Shown: piece by piece, positions 7,441 through 16,213 of the stretch
Numbering within the stretch: position 1 is the stretch's first letter
Layout of the letters: each line of letters begins with the position of its first letter
Origin: a virus
Strand: one strand, 5' to 3'
DNA length: 42,080 nucleotides
Virus record (IMG/VR): IMGVR_UViG_3300049479_000132
Span: 1-42,080 of that record
Made by a program: the position numbers and the translations under genes
Notes under the pieces: model-generated
The model's input: only the letters and a program-made list of their open reading frames with translations
What the model was told of the DNA's origin: nothing
Databases searched by the model: none

Positions 7441-9227
7441 GCCTGGCATTAGCAACCCGGAAGGCAGCGCTAGCGCCTGGCAAGTGGGTGTCGTTTCCTG
7501 ATGCGCTCTGGCGCCGCGCCAGGGCTGTGCCCAGCCTCGACCTGCGGTTTGCTGATAACAAAAGCCTGACCGACGCCGTTACCGGCCAATCGCTGGTCAC
7601 CTTCACCCGCGCCAGCAGCGGCACGTACGTGGGCAGTGATGGGGTGCTGCGGACGGCGACGACGAACCTGCTGCTCAGGAGTCAAGAGCTGGCAACAAGC
7701 CCTTGGTTTAATGCAGGCGTTACTATTGCAAATAATTCAACCGATGTTTTGGATCCCGTAGGTGGATCTACCTCTACCAAGATTGTTGCAACCGGAACTG
7801 GCAGTGCTGTCGGGCAAGGCGCAACTATTTCGTCGGTATCCACGGGAAGCATCTGGCTGCGTACTAGTACCGGGACAGCCAACTTTAGCCTGATCATTTA
7901 TTTATCAAGCTCGCCATTTACAAACATTGGAACTGCCAACATTACGGTTACAACTACATGGCAACGCTTTAGTGTCACGTCATCTGCGCCTGCGTCAGCC
8001 GCCAGTTACAACTTCCAACTGCAAGCAATTCCAGCCACAACGCTGTATGCCTGGGGCGCCCAACTAGAGCAGTCCAGCACGGTGGGCGAGTACATCCCCA
8101 CCACCAGCACGATCAACTCGGCCCCCCGCTTCGACCACAACCCCACGACCGGCGAAAGCCTGGGGCTCCTGGTGGAGGAGCAGAGGACGAACAGCATCCG
8201 CAATAACACGATGGTGGGTGCGGTGGCTGGGACGCCGGGGACGTTGCCGACTAATTGGGCTATCGGCAATGCCGGCACCCTGTCCACATCCATCATTGGC
8301 ACTGGCACAGAAAGCGGAATCACCTATGTTGATTTGCAAATCAGCGGAACATCCAGCACTGGAGGCCCCAGGATAAGATTTGAAGCTCTAGATTCAATTA
8401 CTGCTGCATCTGGGCAGACATGGACTGGCAGCGTATACGTAAGGCAAGTTGGCGGCTCTACGACCAACATCACCAGCCTTACAGCTGATGTTTTTACAAG
8501 AGATACTGCTCAAACTACAGAGGTTGAAACTTTTGCTGGATCAAACATTACTTCTCTTGGCGTTTCAAGCATTATCCGGAGTCGTTCCACCGTAAGCGGA
8601 ACTCTTGCCAACGCATCCAGCACACGAGTTTGCTCGCGCTTAACCTTGAACTGCAGTTCAGGTGTCGCCATCGACATCACCCTACGCATCGGCCTGCCCC
8701 AGCTAGAGCAGGGAGCGTTTGCTACTTCGGTCATCCCCACCGCCACCGCCACGGTCACCCGCAGCGCTGACGTGGCCAGCATCACGGGGACTAATTTTAG
8801 TAGCTGGTACCGGCAGGATGAGGGGACGGTGTTTGCCAGCACCTCAAATGCTGGAACAGGGGCTTCTTTTATGTTTTCAATACACGATGGCACTCAAAAT
8901 AATCGCATCACTCAATTTAGGACTACTTCAGCAGTAGGCAGCCGTCACGTTGTTGCCGGAGTAGCTTCAAACCCTGGTGATGTGTTCTTTTCAGGCGGAG
9001 CGTCTGCACAGGTGAGGTCAGCACTTTTTGTGTCATCTTCGTCTTCTGTTGGTTGTGCAAATGGCGTTCTTTCAACAGCATCATCGGCTGGCTCAATGCC
9101 AGTTGTTACCACACTTGGTATTGCAATGGCACCTGCATCAGATTTTCAACTTAACGGCACCATCCGCCGCCTCACCTACTGGCCCCGCCGTCTCGGCAAC
9201 GAGGTGCTCCAGGAGGTGACCCGATGA
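7437..9227 (+). CDS. Large fibre/spike with lectin-like modules
   Basis: A 596-residue Ser/Thr-rich protein with a modular plan. The N-terminus (LDLRFADNKSLTDAVTGQSL, then TFTRASSGTYVG and LLLRSQEL) is typical of phage fibres carrying carbohydrate-binding-like domains. Two sandwich modules end in GAQLEQSSTVGEYIPT (~residue 210) and LPQLEQGAFATSVIPT (~425), each followed by a TRA/TRSADV-type strand. A C-terminal LamG/concanavalin-like domain (~455-596) ends in IRRLTYWPRRLGNEVLQ. DNA for the module interiors is visibly AT-richer than the boundaries, indicating patchwork exchange. The position between head-tail joiner and tail terminator suggests a head fibre, though a tail fibre is possible. 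Confidence 0.8.
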   Translation: MSLALATRKAALAPGKWVSFPDALWRRARAVPSLDLRFADNKSLTDAVTGQSLVTFTRASSGTYVGSDGVLRTATTNLLLRSQELATSPWFNAGVTIANNSTDVLDPVGGSTSTKIVATGTGSAVGQGATISSVSTGSIWLRTSTGTANFSLIIYLSSSPFTNIGTANITVTTTWQRFSVTSSAPASAASYNFQLQAIPATTLYAWGAQLEQSSTVGEYIPTTSTINSAPRFDHNPTTGESLGLLVEEQRTNSIRNNTMVGAVAGTPGTLPTNWAIGNAGTLSTSIIGTGTESGITYVDLQISGTSSTGGPRIRFEALDSITAASGQTWTGSVYVRQVGGSTTNITSLTADVFTRDTAQTTEVETFAGSNITSLGVSSIIRSRSTVSGTLANASSTRVCSRLTLNCSSGVAIDITLRIGLPQLEQGAFATSVIPTATATVTRSADVASITGTNFSSWYRQDEGTVFASTSNAGTGASFMFSIHDGTQNNRITQFRTTSAVGSRHVVAGVASNPGDVFFSGGASAQVRSALFVSSSSSVGCANGVLSTASSAGSMPVVTTLGIAMAPASDFQLNGTIRRLTYWPRRLGNEVLQEVTR

Positions 9228-9523
9228 CGCACTACATCCGCTTCCCCGACGAAGCCACCGGCATGGCGGCCCTGGCCGAAGCCGGCTTTACCGCCACCGA
9301 TGAGGACGGCACCGTGCGGATCCTCACCGCCAGCCACACACACACCCTCGACTGCATTGGCACCATCACCCGTGGCGGCGAGTATGACCCCGAGACCGGT
9401 GAGGTGATCACCCCTCCGACCGTGCTGGATGGCTGGCACGTCAACTACATCGGTGAGCTGCCCGAGGGCTGGAACACCTACGTGGTCAGCCCTGAGCAGC
9501 CGGTGAGGGTGTTTGCGTCATGA
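9224..9523 (+). CDS. Fibre-associated small protein
   Basis: A 99-residue protein beginning MTHYIRFPDEATGMAALAEAGF and ending in VLDGWHVNYIGELPEGWNTYVVSPEQPVRVFA. Proteins of this layout commonly follow fibre genes in many phages. It overlaps the fibre stop and the next start by 4 bp each, so it is translated with them. No catalytic residues are evident. It may be a fibre chaperone or a small virion component; the sequence does not decide. Confidence 0.7.
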   Translation: MTHYIRFPDEATGMAALAEAGFTATDEDGTVRILTASHTHTLDCIGTITRGGEYDPETGEVITPPTVLDGWHVNYIGELPEGWNTYVVSPEQPVRVFAS

Positions 9524-9945
9524 CCGCCAGCAAGCGAGAGCAGATCCTGGCCGCCATCACTACCAGCCTGGCCGGCACCACTGGCGTCGGCAGCAGGATC
9601 TACCGCTCGCGGGTGGAGGCCTTTGCCCGCAACGAAGCTCCTGCCATCGTGGTGGAAGGTGGGCGGGAGACGGCAGCGACCTACAGCACCTGCAAGCTGG
9701 ACTGGAGCATGGATGTTCTGGTGGCGATCTACGCCAGGGGCAATATCCCTGATCAGCTGGCGGATCCAGTTCGCGTCAGCGCTCACGCGAAGCTCATGGC
9801 CGATCGCACCATCGGCGGCCTGGCAATGGACATCGTGCCAACCAGCGTTGATCCGCAATTGGAAGCCGGCGATCAGCCAGCGCTGTGGATGGTCTGTACC
9901 TATCAGGTCCGCTATCGCACCGCTGCAAATGATCTGACGGCGTGA
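9520..9945 (+). CDS. Tail terminator protein (gpU-like)
   Basis: A 141-residue protein beginning with KREQILAAITTSLAGTTGVGSRIYRSR and containing the sequence WSMDVLVAIYARG followed by a helix and the strand ALWMVCTYQVRYRT. This alpha/beta pattern and size match minor tail protein U, which caps the tail tube and joins it to the head. It precedes the tail tube gene as in lambda (U before V). Recognition is by pattern and order. Confidence 0.72.
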   Translation: MTASKREQILAAITTSLAGTTGVGSRIYRSRVEAFARNEAPAIVVEGGRETAATYSTCKLDWSMDVLVAIYARGNIPDQLADPVRVSAHAKLMADRTIGGLAMDIVPTSVDPQLEAGDQPALWMVCTYQVRYRTAANDLTA

Positions 9946-9949
9946 TTCA

Positions 9950-9958
9950 TAGCCTGAA
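9950..9958 (+). promoter_or_regulatory. TAGCCTGAA junction element
   Basis: A one-mismatch copy of TAGCCTGAG in the short gap between the tail terminator stop and the small ORF at 9976. It is 17 bp before that ATG, a spacing that would suit a -10 element with a short leader. Confidence 0.35.
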
Positions 9959-9975
9959 CCATCTGCATCTGCAGC

Positions 9976-10131
9976 ATGGCGCGTTCAGCTCCAGCATCTA
10001 TCCCACCGCTGCCTACTGAAGGCGGCTCGTATCTGCTGGATGGCGGGCAGTGGGTATGTACACAGCAAACCCTGCCTGTGCAGCCTGAGCCGGCAGCGCC
10101 TGTTGAGTCTGCCCCGATCTCTGAGGATTGA
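9976..10131 (+). CDS. Small proline-rich protein, unknown
   Basis: A 51-residue open frame with ATG at 9976 and TGA ending at 10131. The protein begins MARSAPASIPPLPTEGGSYL, has a central LDGGQWVCTQQT, and ends in a Pro/Glu/Ala tail. It fills the gap between the tail terminator and tail tube genes. The GGSYLLDGGQWV segment looks like a short beta hairpin found in small tail-module proteins. Coding is supported by tight packing and codon style; the function is unknown. Confidence 0.5.
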   Translation: MARSAPASIPPLPTEGGSYLLDGGQWVCTQQTLPVQPEPAAPVESAPISED

Positions 10132-10133
10132 TC

Positions 10134-11063
10134 ATGGCCCTGTGGCGTAATCGTCTGGCACTGGTAAAGGCCGAGGGCTCCTACGGCGTCAGCTCCAGCC
10201 CTGCTGCAACCGATGCCCTCCTGTTCACTGAACTGGACATTGAACCGCTAGCGCTGGAGCTGGTTGAGCGTGAAACGATCCAGTCGTACCTAGGCAACCG
10301 GGCCAGCGTCGTCGCGCAGCGCTCGGTGCCGGTGAAGGGCACGGTCGAGCTGGCTGGCTCTGGCACTGCTGGCACTGCCCCTAGATGGGGCGCCATGCTC
10401 AAAGCTTGCGGGCTGAGCGAGACCGTGGTGGCTTCCACCAGCGTGACCTATACGCCGGTGAGCAGCAGCTTCAGCAGCTGCACCATGGACTTCTACGCCG
10501 ACAACGGCAGCCGGCAGGCCATCACCGGCATCCGTGGCACGGCAGAGTTGAACCTAGAAGCCGGCAGTATCCCCACGCTGGCCTTTGACCACATGGGAAT
10601 CTATGCCGCGCCTGGTGCTCTGAGTCGGCCCACGGAAACGTACAGCGCTCAGGCTTCGCCGTTGGTGGTGAATGCCGACAACACCACCGTGAGCGTGCAT
10701 GGGATGTCGGCTTGTATGTCCAGCTTCAGCCTCAGCCTTGGCGTCGAAATGGTCTTCAGGCAGCTGGCCGGCTGCTCCAAGCAAGTGCTGATCACAGATC
10801 GCAAACCCAGCGGCTCGATCACCATCGAGCTGCCAGCTTTTGCCACGAAAGATTTCCTGGCGATCGCCAGCGCTCAGACCGCCGGTGCGATCACCTGGAC
10901 CCACACCGGCCCTGCCGGCAACATCGTCACCTTCACCGCCAGCAACTGCGCCTTTGATGGCCCGACGCTGGATGAGAGCGATGGCATCACCAACATTACC
11001 CTGCCTTTCCGCCCGCTGCCTACAGCAGCTGGCAACGACGAGTTCTCCATCGCATTGACCTGA
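10134..11063 (+). CDS. Major tail tube protein
   Basis: A 309-residue protein (start chosen at the ATG 10134, MALWRNRLALVKAEGSYG) between the tail terminator and tail-assembly chaperone genes, the position of the lambda V-type tube subunit. It contains two related beta-sandwich halves: ALELVERETIQSYLGNRASVV with VPVKGTVELAGSG, and VNADNTTVSVHGMSACMSSFSL with RKPSGSITIELP, each followed by a helix. This two-domain plan is typical of longer tail tube proteins in phages with gpB-type portals. A TTG 6 bp upstream is possible but less likely as a start. Confidence 0.82.
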   Translation: MALWRNRLALVKAEGSYGVSSSPAATDALLFTELDIEPLALELVERETIQSYLGNRASVVAQRSVPVKGTVELAGSGTAGTAPRWGAMLKACGLSETVVASTSVTYTPVSSSFSSCTMDFYADNGSRQAITGIRGTAELNLEAGSIPTLAFDHMGIYAAPGALSRPTETYSAQASPLVVNADNTTVSVHGMSACMSSFSLSLGVEMVFRQLAGCSKQVLITDRKPSGSITIELPAFATKDFLAIASAQTAGAITWTHTGPAGNIVTFTASNCAFDGPTLDESDGITNITLPFRPLPTAAGNDEFSIALT

Positions 11064-11064
11064 T

Positions 11065-11445
11065 ATGGGTTTCATCCTTGAGCAGTCACCTACGTTCTCC
11101 TGGCCTATCACCATCAGGGAGCGGCAAGACGGCGGCCGGTATCGCACCCATACGTTTGATGCGATCTTCAAGCGGCTGCCGCAGAGCCGTATGGATGAGA
11201 TCATGCTGGAGTACCAGCGCATCAAGTCTTGGGCTGCCAAAGATGAGGTGATCAGCGAGCTGCCCACTAGGGCAATCGCCAGCGAGATCCTGGCCGGCTG
11301 GTCTGGGATCTTTGAGTCTGATAACACCACACAGGTGCCATACAGCGAGGAGGCAAAAGCTCAGCTGCTGGAGATCGAAACGGTGGCGGATGTGCTGGTG
11401 GCGACGTTTATTGACAGCGCGGAGAAGGCCAAGGCAAAAAACTGA
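11065..11445 (+). CDS. Tail assembly chaperone (gpG-like)
   Basis: A 126-residue, mostly helical protein after the tail tube gene and before the tape measure, the place of lambda gpG. The N-terminus (FSWPITIRERQDGGRYRTHTF) is a beta hairpin followed by helices, usual for this family. The coding sequence ends in GCA AAA AAC TGA, placing a classical slippery heptamer exactly in register before the stop, so a fraction of ribosomes should shift to the -1 frame and make a longer G-T-type product. The two forms chaperone the tape measure during tail assembly. Confidence 0.85.
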   Translation: MGFILEQSPTFSWPITIRERQDGGRYRTHTFDAIFKRLPQSRMDEIMLEYQRIKSWAAKDEVISELPTRAIASEILAGWSGIFESDNTTQVPYSEEAKAQLLEIETVADVLVATFIDSAEKAKAKN

Positions 11446-11493
11446 CCGGCGCCGTTGATCACTTATTGCGATCACGCAAGGGTGACACGGCGC
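11436..11493 (+). promoter_or_regulatory. Programmed -1 ribosomal frameshift signal
   Basis: The heptamer A AAA AAC (11436-11442) is in the correct X-XXY-YYZ register for the upstream frame. The zero-frame stop follows immediately (11443-11445). After 6 nt, a 7-bp stem forms between GCGCCGT (11449-11455) and ACGGCGC (11487-11493), enclosing a TTGCG/CGCAA hairpin. The -1 frame from 11442 is open through the DUF1799-like gene to 11780. This has all parts of a lambda G/GT-like frameshift site. Confidence 0.85.
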
Positions 11494-11780
11494 AACTGCA
11501 GGCTGATGCTGCCGCTTATGGCGTGATTCTGGAGGCGCATCACCTGGCGCCGGCTGAGTATGTGCTGTGGCCTGAGCACTGGTCTGCAGTCGAACTGTTC
11601 ACCCGTTGCGCCACACAATGGCGGGCTGATGGTAATGGGTTGATCGGGTTGGATTATGGCGTGGTGTTGCAGATGGCTAGCCTGTATCAGATCAAGGATC
11701 TGCCCAGCGTGATGGAGGATCTGCAGGTAATGGAACTGCACGCACGCGAGCTGATCAACAAGAAAGCAGGAGCGAAGTAA
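11466..11780 (+). CDS. DUF1799-like tail chaperone extension (gpT-like)
   Basis: A ~104-residue reading frame whose sequence EYVLWPEHWSAVELFTRCATQWR and GLDYGVVLQMASLYQI matches the DUF1799 pattern, in which a WPENW-like block is followed by a FLA-x-TQWR helix. It has no good start codon of its own (only a TTG at 11466) and is in the -1 frame of the preceding chaperone. It is therefore probably translated mainly as the C-terminal part of a frameshift fusion from 11065, as with lambda GT. It overlaps the tape measure start by one base (TAATG). Confidence 0.8.
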   Translation: MRSRKGDTAQLQADAAAYGVILEAHHLAPAEYVLWPEHWSAVELFTRCATQWRADGNGLIGLDYGVVLQMASLYQIKDLPSVMEDLQVMELHARELINKKAGAK

Positions 11781-13495
11781 TGGCTCAGATGGAAGCGCTG
11801 CTGAAGATCAAGGCCGACGTGCAGGGCGAAGGGCAGGTGCAGGCGCTGGGCCGTGCCATTGGTGGGTTGAGCGGCACTGCAGGGAAGGTGTCTGGCACTC
11901 TGGGCGGCCTGGCTCGTAGCGCTGGTGGGCTGAGCGGTGCGCTGGGTTCATTGGTGCCGTTGGCGACGGGTGCTGGCCTGGCAGCGATGGCCAAGGGTGC
12001 CATTGATGCTGCGGACAATATGCGCGACATGTCGCAGAAGACCGGCGTCAGCGTGGAGCAGCTGAGCAAGTTTCAGCAGGCTGCTAATGCAAGCGGCACC
12101 AGCATTGAGGGCGTGAGCAGCGCAATCGTGAAGTTGAACAAGGGACTGGTTGCCGGCGGCACTGGCCCTGCTGCTGAAGCATTGAAAACGCTTGGCATCA
12201 ACGCCACTGATGCAACCGGCAAGCTGCGCAGCACTGACCAAGTTATGCTGGACGTGGCAGACAAGTTCAGCAAGATGCCAGACGGCGCGAAGAAGACCGC
12301 GCTGGCACTTCAGCTGTTCGGCAAGGCTGGCGCTGACATGATCCCGCTGCTCAATGGAGGCCGTGACGCCATCGATGGGTTGTCAGCAACGATGACCACG
12401 AAGTTTGCTGAGGGTGCCGACCAGCTGAATGACAAGCTCGCGGCGCTTCAGGGCAAGCTGCTGGAGCTAGGCGTGAACTTAGGCACGGCGTTGATGCCGG
12501 TGCTGAATGTGATCTCAGATGCAGTGCTCGCCCTTGCCAATGGGTTTAGCCAGCTGCCAGGCCCCCTGCAGGCCATTGTCGGTGGGGTAGTGGCCTTGGC
12601 GGCTGCATTTGTGGTGCTGGCTCCTGCGATCACGGCTGCCATCTCCATCGCTACTGCGTTGTCTGGGCTGCAGCTCGGCGCAGTCATCGGCGGCTGGGCT
12701 GGTGCCATTGGCCCTGCCATTGCAACCATCACCGCTGCGTTCTCCGGTCTGCTGGCTTGGATTGGCAGCACCCTCATTCCCGGTCTGCTGGCGTTCTTCT
12801 CTGGCCCTGTTGGCTGGACCGTGCTGGCTGTTGCAGCAGTGGTGGCAATGTGCATTGCCTTCCGCGAGCCGATTGGCAAGTTCTTTGTCTGGCTTGGCAC
12901 GGCCATTAGCGATGGTCTTAAAGTGCTCTGGCAGTGGGGTGAGCCAATACGCAAGTTCTGGGCTGGCGTCTGGGACAGCGTTGCCAAGCTCGCCAGCAAT
13001 GCTTGGAGCGGCATGGTGAACGGCATCAAAGGCGCATTCCGTGGTGTGCTGCAGTACGTGGCCAATCAGATCAACACCGTCACCGGCCTGGTAAATCGAC
13101 TGATTGCTGGCTTTAACCGCCTGCCAGCACCTGACATCCCGCTGATCCCAACCATCACTGTGCCCGCTTTTGCCCAAGGTGGTGTGGTGTCACGGCCCAC
13201 GATGGCGATGGTGGGTGAAGGTGGGCAGCGTGAATACATCGTGCCCGAGTCCAAGATGGCCGGTGCGTCCATGGCCTACCTCTCCGGTGCTCGTGGTTCA
13301 GCGGTGCTCTCCGGCAGTGGTGCAGGCGCCACGGTGCGGCCACAGATCAACATCACCACTGGCCCGGTGCTTCAGCAAGACGGGCAGCAGTGGGTGAGCA
13401 TGACCGACCTAGAGCGTGCCATGCGCAAGACCGCTGATGGTGTGATCTCCAGGCTCCGCACACCCTCAACCCGTATCGCGTTGGGAGTTGGCTGA
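11780..13495 (+). CDS. Tape measure protein
   Basis: A 571-residue protein that sets tail length and is probably ejected with DNA. Residues ~1-60 are Gly/Leu-rich helical (GRAIGGLSGTAGKVSGTLGG). The segment AADNMRDMSQKTGVSVEQLSKF and the following ~150 residues match the conserved core of the TP901/lambda-type tape measures. Residues ~260-370 hold several hydrophobic, membrane-compatible stretches (IVGGVVALAAAFVVLAPAI, VAMC...). The C-terminus has the FAQGGVVSRPTMAMVGEGGQREYIVPE signature common in tape measures. It is short relative to many relatives, implying a short tail. Confidence 0.92.
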   Translation: MAQMEALLKIKADVQGEGQVQALGRAIGGLSGTAGKVSGTLGGLARSAGGLSGALGSLVPLATGAGLAAMAKGAIDAADNMRDMSQKTGVSVEQLSKFQQAANASGTSIEGVSSAIVKLNKGLVAGGTGPAAEALKTLGINATDATGKLRSTDQVMLDVADKFSKMPDGAKKTALALQLFGKAGADMIPLLNGGRDAIDGLSATMTTKFAEGADQLNDKLAALQGKLLELGVNLGTALMPVLNVISDAVLALANGFSQLPGPLQAIVGGVVALAAAFVVLAPAITAAISIATALSGLQLGAVIGGWAGAIGPAIATITAAFSGLLAWIGSTLIPGLLAFFSGPVGWTVLAVAAVVAMCIAFREPIGKFFVWLGTAISDGLKVLWQWGEPIRKFWAGVWDSVAKLASNAWSGMVNGIKGAFRGVLQYVANQINTVTGLVNRLIAGFNRLPAPDIPLIPTITVPAFAQGGVVSRPTMAMVGEGGQREYIVPESKMAGASMAYLSGARGSAVLSGSGAGATVRPQINITTGPVLQQDGQQWVSMTDLERAMRKTADGVISRLRTPSTRIALGVG

Positions 13496-13959
13496 TGGCC
13501 CGCGCACAGTCGCAGTATTTGCGGATTTACGACACTGGCGGCACCACTTACCAGCGGTGGCAGAGCTACTACGGCAATGCCACTGTGAGCTTTGCCAGCG
13601 CCAGCTGGGAGTATGTGCCGTTCATTGCCGATGGCTTCACTGCTGGTGTAAGCGGTGATGAGACTGACATCAGCGTGAGTGCTCCAGCTATCGCTCCTGT
13701 GATCTCAGCGTTCGAGGCTGCCATTCGCAATGGGCGATTGGTGGAGCTGAGCATCTATCAATTTGATCCAACTCTCGGCAACGACACGCCGCAGGCCGGT
13801 CAGACGCTAGTGGCGGGGTACACCGGGCAGGTGGTTGGCGGTAGCGGCGGCCTCACCAGCCTCATGCTGCAGCTTGGTTCAGCACTCAGCCCAGTAGGTG
13901 CGCAGCTGCCGCCTCGGAAGTTCACCACGGCCCTGATCGGCAAGGGGTGCCGGCTATGA
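13495..13959 (+). CDS. Minor tail protein (gpL-like)
   Basis: A 154-residue beta-rich protein between the tape measure and the tail-tip hub, the place of lambda gpL/distal-tail components. It contains WEYVPFIADGFTAGVSGDETDISVSAP, in which a short sandwich is followed by DPTLGNDTPQAGQTLVAGYTG. It ends in PRKFTTALIGKGCRL, similar to the basic Cys-containing ends of gpL/DUF1833 proteins. Its stop overlaps the hub start by ATGA. No Fe-S cysteine cluster like that of lambda gpL is evident in this shorter version. Confidence 0.72.
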   Translation: MARAQSQYLRIYDTGGTTYQRWQSYYGNATVSFASASWEYVPFIADGFTAGVSGDETDISVSAPAIAPVISAFEAAIRNGRLVELSIYQFDPTLGNDTPQAGQTLVAGYTGQVVGGSGGLTSLMLQLGSALSPVGAQLPPRKFTTALIGKGCRL

Positions 13960-16211
13960 GCTGGATTAGCGCAACAGATCCCCTGGCGCTACTCGCCATC
14001 CAGGCGGGGCAGGTTGGCACGCCTGCCACTGAGGCTGGTGCTGCAGCAAGCCGCAAACTCGACGCGCCCCAGCGGGCGATTGAGTTGGGTGAGCCGGTGC
14101 CGATTGTGTTCTGCCGCCGGCGCAACAGCAAAGGTGGCGTGCTGGTGAGCCCTGGTGCCACAGAGGCCCGCTTCGAGAACGACGCCACCAACAGCGTCAC
14201 CGCCTACTACCACCTGGTGCTGAGCGAGGGGCAGATCGACAGTATCCCGGTGAAAGATGTCTTTCAGCGCAGCTGCCGGGTGGGCAGCCATACCCAGACC
14301 TACAACCGCCGCGCTGGTACCTGGACGCCTGGCAACGCCATTTTGGCCAGAGCTGGGTACGACATGCCTGAGTGCCCGTACTACTGCGGCTCGGTGGGCG
14401 CCTACACAGGGATGAGCACCCTTTCATTCCAGGTCACCATCCCGAACGGGTTTGACCAGTGGAACCGGCAGGTTCATGCCTTCATCCGTGGTGGGATGCG
14501 TGTGACCCGGCTGCAGGATGGTGTGACCGGGGCGAGCGACAGTTTCGCTGATCTGATCCGCTGGGCGTGGGTGAATAGCAGCAGGGTGCCGAGCGCTCTG
14601 ATTGACACCACCACGCTCAGCGTGGCTGACGACTTCCTAGAGGCCAACGGGTTCACCTGCAACTGCTGGATCACCAACAGTCAGAACGTGGGTGACGTGC
14701 TGGCGAAGTGGGCGCCGTACTTTCTGCTGGGTGAAAGCAACATTGGCGGAAAGAAGGGCCTGCAGCCGCTGTTGCCGATCAATGTAGATGGCACGATCAA
14801 GACCGGCCCAATCAGCTGGGAATACGAGTTCACCGAGAACACGATCATTCCAGACAGCTTGGAGATCAGCTACAGCAGCTATGCCGACCGCTTGCCGTTT
14901 GTTGCGCAAGTGACTTGGCGGCAGCAGCTGGAAGACGACTTTGGCATTATCCGAACTGCCGAGGTGCGCTACAGCGGCACAGCTGCGTCAGGTCCTTATG
15001 AGAGCCATGATCTCAGCGAGTTCTGCACCAACGAAGCTCATGCTGTGAAGGTGGGCGCCTACATCCTGTCCAAGCGAATCAATACCACGCACACGATTCG
15101 GTTTGTGGCCAGGCCTGAGGCGCACAATACGATTCTCACGCAGGGTGACATCATCCGCGTAAAGCTGGCCCGCAATGCCAGTGGCTACTCGCTGACACAC
15201 CATGATTACCTGTATCAAGTAGAGCGAATCACCAAGACCCTGGCGGGTGATGTCAGCTACGAGTGTTCGCACTTCCCTGTGGATGACACCGGCGCAAGCC
15301 TGGTGGCATTGGACGTGGCAGCTGCTACAGGCACTGGGGTGCTGTTGACCAGCAACAAGACGGGCGTGGGGTGCGATGTGAACAGCTCCACGGATAACAC
15401 GATCCCAGCAGAGACTTGGAGCGCGGTGGATTCAACGGTGGCGGCCGGTGGGGTGACCACAGATCTTACCCAGCCAATTGAGGATGATCCTCTCCAGATC
15501 CTATCTCCTATTCCTACGCCATCAACATCCTTTACTGGGCCCAGTGCTCCAGTTGTTGGCGATACCCTCAGCGTCCCCAGTATCTGCGAAGGCGGCTACG
15601 TCCAATGGTATCGGGAAGACAAAGCAACAGGAGTGCGTACGCCTGCTGGACAGTCAAGCCCTGAAGGGTGGACATTAGGTACCCAATTTAGTATTACGAC
15701 ATCGGACATTGGCTACTGGCTTCAAGGCGAGATGGTCTGCCCTCTGCCAGGCCAAGGCGGCTTGCTGGGTGAAGTTGGACCGGTGACTGTATTTGATCCT
15801 TCTGCTTACACCTGGGTCAGGTGGTTAGGAACTACGAGCTATTGGCAAAGCGGCTCTTACGTGACCAGCTCGGTTACAACAAGGTGGTTTGGCATAAATG
15901 CTGGAGCGTATGTGATGCAGCTTTATTGCAGCCCCGGCGTCGGCGGTTCGCCGACAGGCTTGCAGGGGGCATGGAAATCTGGAGTGACAACCAGCATCCC
16001 TGCGGGCTCTGTCAACGGGACGGTCATTTCTCTGTATATGACAACCTCGGGAGGTGTTGTGTCTGAAACTCTTGCTCTTGTGTCTACCAATGGCCCACCG
16101 CAGCCTCCCGGAGGTGGTGGAGCCGGTGGCGTAACTGGTGCTGCATCAGGCTCCTGGCAGTTCTCCAACGACAAGACAACAATCCTCAAGACTTGGGCAG
16201 GTAACGCATAG
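13956..16211 (+). CDS. Tail tip hub / host-specificity protein (gpJ-like)
   Basis: A 751-residue protein (start at ATG 13956) following gpL-like. The first ~470 residues look like a baseplate hub: VPIVFCRRRNSKGGVLVSPGATEARF, TLSFQVTIPNGFDQWNR and EYEFTENTIIPDSLEISYSSYADR with DIIRVKLARNASGYS fit the gpJ/central-tail-hub fold. Residues ~510-751 are a different, Pro/Ser/Gly-rich region with Ig-like segments (GPSAPVVGDTLSVPSICEG...YVQWYRE) and a Gly-rich hinge (PPGGGGAGG). The DNA from ~15480 to 16200 is AT-richer and less biased than upstream, consistent with an exchanged receptor-binding end. It probably contacts the host surface. Confidence 0.82.
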   Translation: MSWISATDPLALLAIQAGQVGTPATEAGAAASRKLDAPQRAIELGEPVPIVFCRRRNSKGGVLVSPGATEARFENDATNSVTAYYHLVLSEGQIDSIPVKDVFQRSCRVGSHTQTYNRRAGTWTPGNAILARAGYDMPECPYYCGSVGAYTGMSTLSFQVTIPNGFDQWNRQVHAFIRGGMRVTRLQDGVTGASDSFADLIRWAWVNSSRVPSALIDTTTLSVADDFLEANGFTCNCWITNSQNVGDVLAKWAPYFLLGESNIGGKKGLQPLLPINVDGTIKTGPISWEYEFTENTIIPDSLEISYSSYADRLPFVAQVTWRQQLEDDFGIIRTAEVRYSGTAASGPYESHDLSEFCTNEAHAVKVGAYILSKRINTTHTIRFVARPEAHNTILTQGDIIRVKLARNASGYSLTHHDYLYQVERITKTLAGDVSYECSHFPVDDTGASLVALDVAAATGTGVLLTSNKTGVGCDVNSSTDNTIPAETWSAVDSTVAAGGVTTDLTQPIEDDPLQILSPIPTPSTSFTGPSAPVVGDTLSVPSICEGGYVQWYREDKATGVRTPAGQSSPEGWTLGTQFSITTSDIGYWLQGEMVCPLPGQGGLLGEVGPVTVFDPSAYTWVRWLGTTSYWQSGSYVTSSVTTRWFGINAGAYVMQLYCSPGVGGSPTGLQGAWKSGVTTSIPAGSVNGTVISLYMTTSGGVVSETLALVSTNGPPQPPGGGGAGGVTGAASGSWQFSNDKTTILKTWAGNA

Positions 16212-16213
16212 CA

